From: CAYFMP01 sp964344215
GTDB taxonomy: Bacteria > Pseudomonadota > Alphaproteobacteria > Rhodospirillales > Casp-alpha2
Assembly (NCBI GenBank): GCA_964344215.1
Contig: CAYFMP010000124.1
Location: forward strand, 1 to 6,604
Length of the DNA stretch: 6,604 bases
Direction: 5' to 3'
Shown here: positions 1 through 6,604 of the stretch, piece by piece
How positions within the stretch are numbered: the stretch's first letter is position 1
How the letters are laid out: the number at the start of each line of letters is the position of its first letter
Notes under the pieces: generated by a model
What the model saw: the letters and a program-made list of their open reading frames with translations, nothing else
Database searches by the model: none
Told to the model about the DNA's origin: nothing
Program-made: the position numbers and the translations under genes

Positions 1-50
1 GTCCCGATGTTGCAGTGCGGCTTCGTACGCTCAAACTTCTCCTTGGCCAT
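1..50 (-). CDS. tuf: Elongation factor Tu, N-terminal 16 codons (truncated by window edge)
   Basis: Only the start of this gene is visible. It reads MAKEKFERTKPHCNIG and then runs off the window. This matches the well-conserved EF-Tu N-terminus just before the first GTP-binding motif, which would lie outside the window. EF-Tu is the cytoplasmic GTPase that carries aminoacyl-tRNA to the ribosomal A site. The ATG at 50-48 is preceded by GGAG at 63-60, nine bases upstream, which supports this start. The gene follows the fusA stop by 15 bases, as expected for the last gene of a str operon, so it is probably co-transcribed with fusA. Nothing can be said about the rest of the protein, or about whether a second tuf copy exists elsewhere. 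Confidence 0.93.
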   Translation of the reverse strand, partial: MAKEKFERTKPHCNIG

Positions 51-65
51 CTCTTGCTTCTCCGT

Positions 66-2144
66 TTATCCGGCAAGCCGGGTTTGGATCTCTTCCGAAA
101 CTTGGTTGGGTACGACTTCGTAGTGATCGAAGTGCATGGTGAACTGGGCGCGGCCCTGGCTCATGGACCGGAGCGTGTTGACGTAACCGAACATATTGGC
201 GAGCGGTACGTTGGCGTTGATGACCCGGGCGTTGCCGCGCTGGTCCATGCCGCCGACCTGGCCGCGGCGGCTGTTGAGGTCGCCGATGATGTCGCCCATG
301 TATTCCTCGGGCGTCACCACCTCGACCCGCATCAATGGCTCCAGCAGCTGCGGGCCGGCGTTCTGGCAGCCTTCGCGGAAGGCGGCGCGGGCGGCGATCT
401 CGAAGGCCATGACGCTGGAATCGACATCGTGCGAGGCGCCGTCGTAGAGCGTCGCCTTCAGGTCGGTAACCGGGAAGCCGGACAGCACACCCGATTCCAT
501 GGCGCTTCCCAGCCCCTTTTCGACCCCGGGAATGAACTCCTTCGGCACGTTGCCGCCAACCACCGTGTTCTCGAACTCGAAACCGGAGCCCGGCGGCAGC
601 GGCTCGAACTTGATCTTGACGCGGGCGAATTGCCCGGAGCCGCCGGTCTGCTTCTTGTGGGTATAGTCGACGTCGTGGGTACGCGAAATGGTCTCGCGAT
701 AGGCAACCTGCGGCTGGCCGATGTTGGCGTCGACCTTGAATTCGCGCAGCATACGATCGACGATAATCTCCAGGTGCAGCTCGCCCATGCCTTTGATGAT
801 GGTCTGGCCGCTTTCTGCATCGGAGCTGACCCGGAATGACGGGTCCTCGGCGGCCAGACGCTGCAGCGCCACGCCCATCTTCTCCTGATCGCTCTTGGTC
901 TTCGGCTCGACGGCGATCTCGATCACCGGATCCGGAAACTCCATGCGCTCGAGGACGACCTGATCGTCGGCCGTGCACAGCGTATCGCCGGTGGTGGTGT
1001 CCTTGAGACCGGCCAGCGCCACGATGTCGCCGGCCCGCGCTTCCTTGATCTCTTCGCGCGTATTGGAGTGCATGAGCAGCATGCGGCCGACCCGCTCGCG
1101 CTTGCCCTTGACGGTGTTCATGATGCTCTGGCCGCTCTCGACGATGCCGGAATAGACCCGCATGAAGGTCAGCGAACCGACGAAGGGATCGTTCATGATC
1201 TTGAAGGCCAGCGCGGCGAACGGCTCGTCGTCGGAATTGCTACGCTCGATCTCTTCGTCGCTGTCGGCCTTGACACCCTTGATGGCCGGCACTTCGGTCG
1301 GCGACGGCATGAAATCGACGACGGCGTCGAGCAACGGCTGGACGCCCTTGTTCTTGAAGGCGCTGCCGGTCAGGATCGGCACGAAATCGCCGCCGACGGT
1401 GCCCTTGTGGATACATTTCTTCAGCGTGTCGGCATCGGGCTCGGTGCCTTCGAGGTAGGCTTCGAGCGCGGCGTCGTCCTGTTCGAGCACAGTTTCGACC
1501 AGTTTCTCGCGGTATTCGGCGGCCTGGTCGGCGAGGTCGTCCGGGATGTCGGCGAACTCGAACTCGGCGCCCAGCGTCTCTTCCTTCCAAATGACTGCCT
1601 TCATGGCGATGAGGTCGACGACACCGGCAAACTCGTCCTCGGCGCCGACCGGCAGCTGCGTAACCAGCGGCACCGCGCCCAGACGGTCCGGGATCATTTC
1701 GACGCAGCGGTAAAAGTCGGCCCCGACGCGGTCCATCTTGTTGACGAAGCAGATCCTCGGAACGCCGTACTTGTCGGCCTGGCGCCACACCGTTTCCGAT
1801 TGCGGCTCGACGCCGGCGACACTGTCGAAGACGGCGACGGCGCCGTCCAGAACCCTAAGCGAGCGCTCGACCTCGATGGTGAAATCGACGTGGCCCGGGG
1901 TATCGATGATGTTGATGCGGTGATCATTCCAGAAACAGGTGGTAGCGGCAGAGGTAATGGTGATACCACGCTCTTGCTCCTGCTCCATCCAATCCATGGT
2001 GGCGTTGCCGTCATGGACCTCGCCGATCTTGTAGGATTTTCCGGTGTAATAGAGGATGCGCTCTGTCGTCGTCGTCTTGCCGGCATCGATGTGGGCCATG
2101 ATGCCGATGTTGCGATAGCGCTCAAGAGGAGTTGTGCGGGCCAT
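66..2144 (-). CDS. fusA: Elongation factor G (translocase GTPase)
   Basis: This is a 692-residue EF-G, the ribosomal GTPase that moves tRNA and mRNA after peptide bond formation and helps recycle ribosomes with RRF. The GTPase motifs are complete: AHIDAGKT at residues 17-24 (P-loop), RGITI at 59-63 (switch I), DTPGH at 81-85, NKMD at 135-138 and SAFK at 261-264. The later domains are recognisable, including the domain IV segment with HKKQTGGSGQFARV. The domain IV tip loop GASHDVDSS carries the conserved His near residue 572, which reaches the decoding centre. The protein is slightly shorter than E. coli EF-G (704 residues), as is common in alphaproteobacteria. The start MARTTPLERYRNIGI aligns directly with known EF-G starts. 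The gene lies 25 bases after rpsG, and the stop is TAA at 68-66. No strong Shine-Dalgarno sequence precedes it, so coupling to rpsG translation is possible. I see no frameshift or missing motif. Confidence 0.98.
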   Translation of the reverse strand: MARTTPLERYRNIGIMAHIDAGKTTTTERILYYTGKSYKIGEVHDGNATMDWMEQEQERGITITSAATTCFWNDHRINIIDTPGHVDFTIEVERSLRVLDGAVAVFDSVAGVEPQSETVWRQADKYGVPRICFVNKMDRVGADFYRCVEMIPDRLGAVPLVTQLPVGAEDEFAGVVDLIAMKAVIWKEETLGAEFEFADIPDDLADQAAEYREKLVETVLEQDDAALEAYLEGTEPDADTLKKCIHKGTVGGDFVPILTGSAFKNKGVQPLLDAVVDFMPSPTEVPAIKGVKADSDEEIERSNSDDEPFAALAFKIMNDPFVGSLTFMRVYSGIVESGQSIMNTVKGKRERVGRMLLMHSNTREEIKEARAGDIVALAGLKDTTTGDTLCTADDQVVLERMEFPDPVIEIAVEPKTKSDQEKMGVALQRLAAEDPSFRVSSDAESGQTIIKGMGELHLEIIVDRMLREFKVDANIGQPQVAYRETISRTHDVDYTHKKQTGGSGQFARVKIKFEPLPPGSGFEFENTVVGGNVPKEFIPGVEKGLGSAMESGVLSGFPVTDLKATLYDGASHDVDSSVMAFEIAARAAFREGCQNAGPQLLEPLMRVEVVTPEEYMGDIIGDLNSRRGQVGGMDQRGNARVINANVPLANMFGYVNTLRSMSQGRAQFTMHFDHYEVVPNQVSEEIQTRLAG

Positions 2145-2169
2145 GGGCTGTCAACCAGTCTTGGGACAA

Positions 2170-2640
2170 TTACCAACGATAATGCGAGAAGGCCTTGTTG
2201 GCCTCCGCCATGCGATGAGTATCCTCCCGCTTCTTGACCGCCGCGCCACGGTTATTGGCTGCATCGAGCAGCTCGGCCGAAAGCCGTTCCATCATGGTGT
2301 TTTCGGAGCGTTTCCGGGCGAGATCGACGATCCACCGGATGGCCAGCGCCTGACGGCGCGTCGTGCGCACTTCGACCGGCACCTGGTAGGTGGCGCCGCC
2401 GACCCGGCGCGAGCGCACCTCGACGGTCGGCTTGACGTTCTCGATGGCCTCGTGAAAGACCTTCAGCGGATCGCCGCCAGCCTTCTTTTCGATGATGTCG
2501 AAGGCGCCGTAAATGATCTTCTCGGCGCTCGATTTCTTGCCGTCCAGCATCAGGCTGTTGGTGAACTTGGCGACCACCAGGTCCTTGAACTTCGGATCCG
2601 GTAGAATCTCCCTCTTTTCGGCAGCGCGTCTGCGGGACAT
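2170..2640 (-). CDS. rpsG: 30S ribosomal protein S7
   Basis: This is a 156-residue S7, the primary binding protein that nucleates assembly of the 30S head and lies near the E-site tRNA. Hallmarks include LPDPKF near the N-terminus, then LMLDGKKS, ENVKPTVEVRSRRVGG, TYQVPVEV, the stretch ending RWIVDLARKR, and VKKREDTHRMAEANKAFSHYRW at the C-terminus. It ends at HYRW, the usual short form, and lacks the extra tail of E. coli K-12 S7. The start MSRRR fits the family. The ATG at 2640-2638 is preceded by AAGGAA at 2654-2649 with eight bases between, and this site overlaps the rpsL stop codon. The gene sits 12 bases after rpsL and 25 bases before fusA, inside the str operon. In E. coli, S7 represses its own operon by binding the rpsL-rpsG spacer. 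That spacer is too short here for the same site. Confidence 0.98.
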   Translation of the reverse strand: MSRRRAAEKREILPDPKFKDLVVAKFTNSLMLDGKKSSAEKIIYGAFDIIEKKAGGDPLKVFHEAIENVKPTVEVRSRRVGGATYQVPVEVRTTRRQALAIRWIVDLARKRSENTMMERLSAELLDAANNRGAAVKKREDTHRMAEANKAFSHYRW

Positions 2641-2648
2641 GGGCTCGG

Positions 2649-2652
2649 TTCC

Positions 2653-2654
<2 letters not shown>
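2649..2654 (-). promoter_or_regulatory. Ribosome binding site of rpsG overlapping the rpsL stop codon
   Basis: Read on the minus strand, the junction is TAAGGAACCGAGCCC followed by ATG. The AAGGAA motif uses the last two bases of the rpsL TAA stop and sits eight bases before the rpsG start. A ribosome finishing rpsL therefore covers the rpsG initiation site, which suggests translational coupling of S12 and S7. The position and motif are seen directly; the coupling is inferred. Confidence 0.75.
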
Positions 2655-3024
<370 letters not shown>

Positions 3025-3208
3025 TGCCGTTCCACTCTCTCAATTTCGCCCAATCGCCAGGGTCGAGCCCGCTACTCTTTAGGCCTCAACAAAACCGCCT
3101 CCAGCGGGATTTCCCAGGGTCCCGGAGGCGTCTCGTCAAATTTTTCACTTCAATGCGCGCCAGGACTGCGTCTGGACCGAACGACCCACCACCAACCCCC
3201 TGCGAAGT
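3025..3208 (-). promoter_or_regulatory. Predicted 5' leader of the str operon mRNA (rpsL leader)
   Basis: This is the stretch from the predicted transcription start (near 3208, an A seven bases after the -10 box) to the rpsL start codon. Several structures are visible. A CACTTC/GAAGTG pair (minus-strand arms at 3209-3204 and 3151-3146) could enclose the first 60 or so nucleotides. A small CCAG/CTGG hairpin lies inside it, with plus-strand arms at 3160-3163 and 3172-3175. A terminator-like hairpin lies at 3096-3130. The 8-base word CCAGGGTC (plus strand) occurs at both 3057-3064 and 3114-3121. About 184 nucleotides is long for a constitutive ribosomal protein gene and suggests control in the leader. 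The boundaries are inferred from the promoter match only. Confidence 0.5.
3091..3130 (-). terminator. Terminator-like hairpin in the rpsL leader (candidate attenuator)
   Basis: On the minus strand, CGCCTCC (3130-3124) pairs perfectly with GGAGGCG (3102-3096). The stem can extend inward by GGGA (3123-3120) with TCCC (3109-3106), past a three-base GCT bulge, leaving a ten-base loop. The 3' arm is followed by GTTTTGTTG, a short T-rich run typical of an intrinsic terminator. It lies downstream of the predicted str promoter and about 71 bases before rpsL. It therefore acts either as an attenuator on str transcripts or as a late stop for rpoBC read-through. The structure is seen in the sequence; the activity is inferred. 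Confidence 0.55.
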
Positions 3209-3215
3209 GGAGCGG

Positions 3216-3244
3216 AATATAGTGACGCGTCCAACACCCGTCAA
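3216..3244 (-). promoter_or_regulatory. Sigma70-type promoter for the str operon
   Basis: On the minus strand there is a -35 box TTGACG (3244-3239), a spacer of exactly 17 bases (3238-3222) and a -10 box TATATT (3221-3216). Each box matches the sigma70 consensus at five of six positions. The promoter lies between the end of rpoC and rpsL and points toward rpsL, with a predicted start near 3208. This suggests that the str genes have their own promoter in addition to any read-through from rpoBC. No extended -10 TG is visible before the -10 box. Confidence 0.75.
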
Positions 3245-3274
3245 GCACAAAGAACGCCTTGTTTCTGCAGGTTT

Positions 3275-3304
3275 CCGGCGGTCCCTCGGGAAAGGGACCG
3301 CCGG
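3275..3304 (-). terminator. Perfect 12-bp GC-rich hairpin after rpoC (probable 3' end signal)
   Basis: CCGGCGGTCCCT (plus strand 3275-3286) and its exact reverse complement at 3293-3304 form a 12-bp stem with a six-base loop, starting 24 bases after the rpoC stop. Its place between rpoC and the str promoter suggests it ends or protects the rpoBC transcript. The flank after the stem on the minus strand is AAACCTGCAG, with no T run, so it is not a canonical intrinsic terminator. It may work with Rho, as an RNA 3' end stabiliser, or as a partial terminator. Confidence 0.5.
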
Positions 3305-3328
3305 TGGTTTCGGGTCGGATCGAGCGGC

Positions 3329-6604
<3,276 letters not shown>

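Noticed and set aside
15..839. A 274-codon plus-strand frame opposite the 3' part of fusA and the start of tuf
   Set aside because: Same cause: an antisense shadow of fusA with no ribosome binding site or recognisable domain.
1068..2237. A 389-codon open frame on the plus strand, antisense to fusA and the end of rpsG
   Set aside because: It lies opposite a clearly functional fusA. GC-rich codon use commonly leaves the antisense frame open, and the translation is low-complexity and matches no family I recognise.
3134..3139. A second TTGACG on the minus strand as a possible -35 box inside the leader
   Set aside because: The position 17 bases downstream reads TGGGAA, which is not a plausible -10 box, and shifting by a base does not improve it.

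Overview
The window is a piece of the core transcription and translation locus of a GC-rich bacterium, most likely an alphaproteobacterium. This rests on the gene content, the placement of rpoC directly upstream of the str genes, a 156-residue S7, and a beta' subunit that keeps the large SI3-type region. I cannot name a genus. All genes read on the minus strand, in the order rpoC (3' part), rpsL, rpsG, fusA, tuf (first 16 codons).

Layout from right to left, which is the direction of transcription: positions 6604-3329 hold the last 1091 codons of rpoC. A non-coding stretch of 304 bases (3025-3328) follows. It contains a perfect GC-rich hairpin just after rpoC, a near-consensus sigma70 promoter (TTGACG, 17 bases, TATATT), and a predicted leader of about 184 nucleotides. 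Inside that leader is a terminator-like hairpin followed by a short T run, which would fit an attenuator for the str operon. rpsL (3024-2653), rpsG (2640-2170), fusA (2144-66) and tuf (from position 50) then follow with gaps of 12, 25 and 15 bases, so they look like one transcription unit.

The products act together. Beta' is the catalytic subunit of RNA polymerase. S12 and S7 belong to the 30S decoding centre and head. EF-G drives translocation, and EF-Tu delivers aminoacyl-tRNA. The genes look intact, and their diagnostic residues are in place.

I see no accessory system, mobile element, CRISPR array or unknown gene. The part most worth a second look is the rpoC-rpsL spacer. Its leader hairpin, together with an rpsL-rpsG gap too short for an E. 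coli-type S7 repression site, suggests that str control may sit in the leader RNA here.
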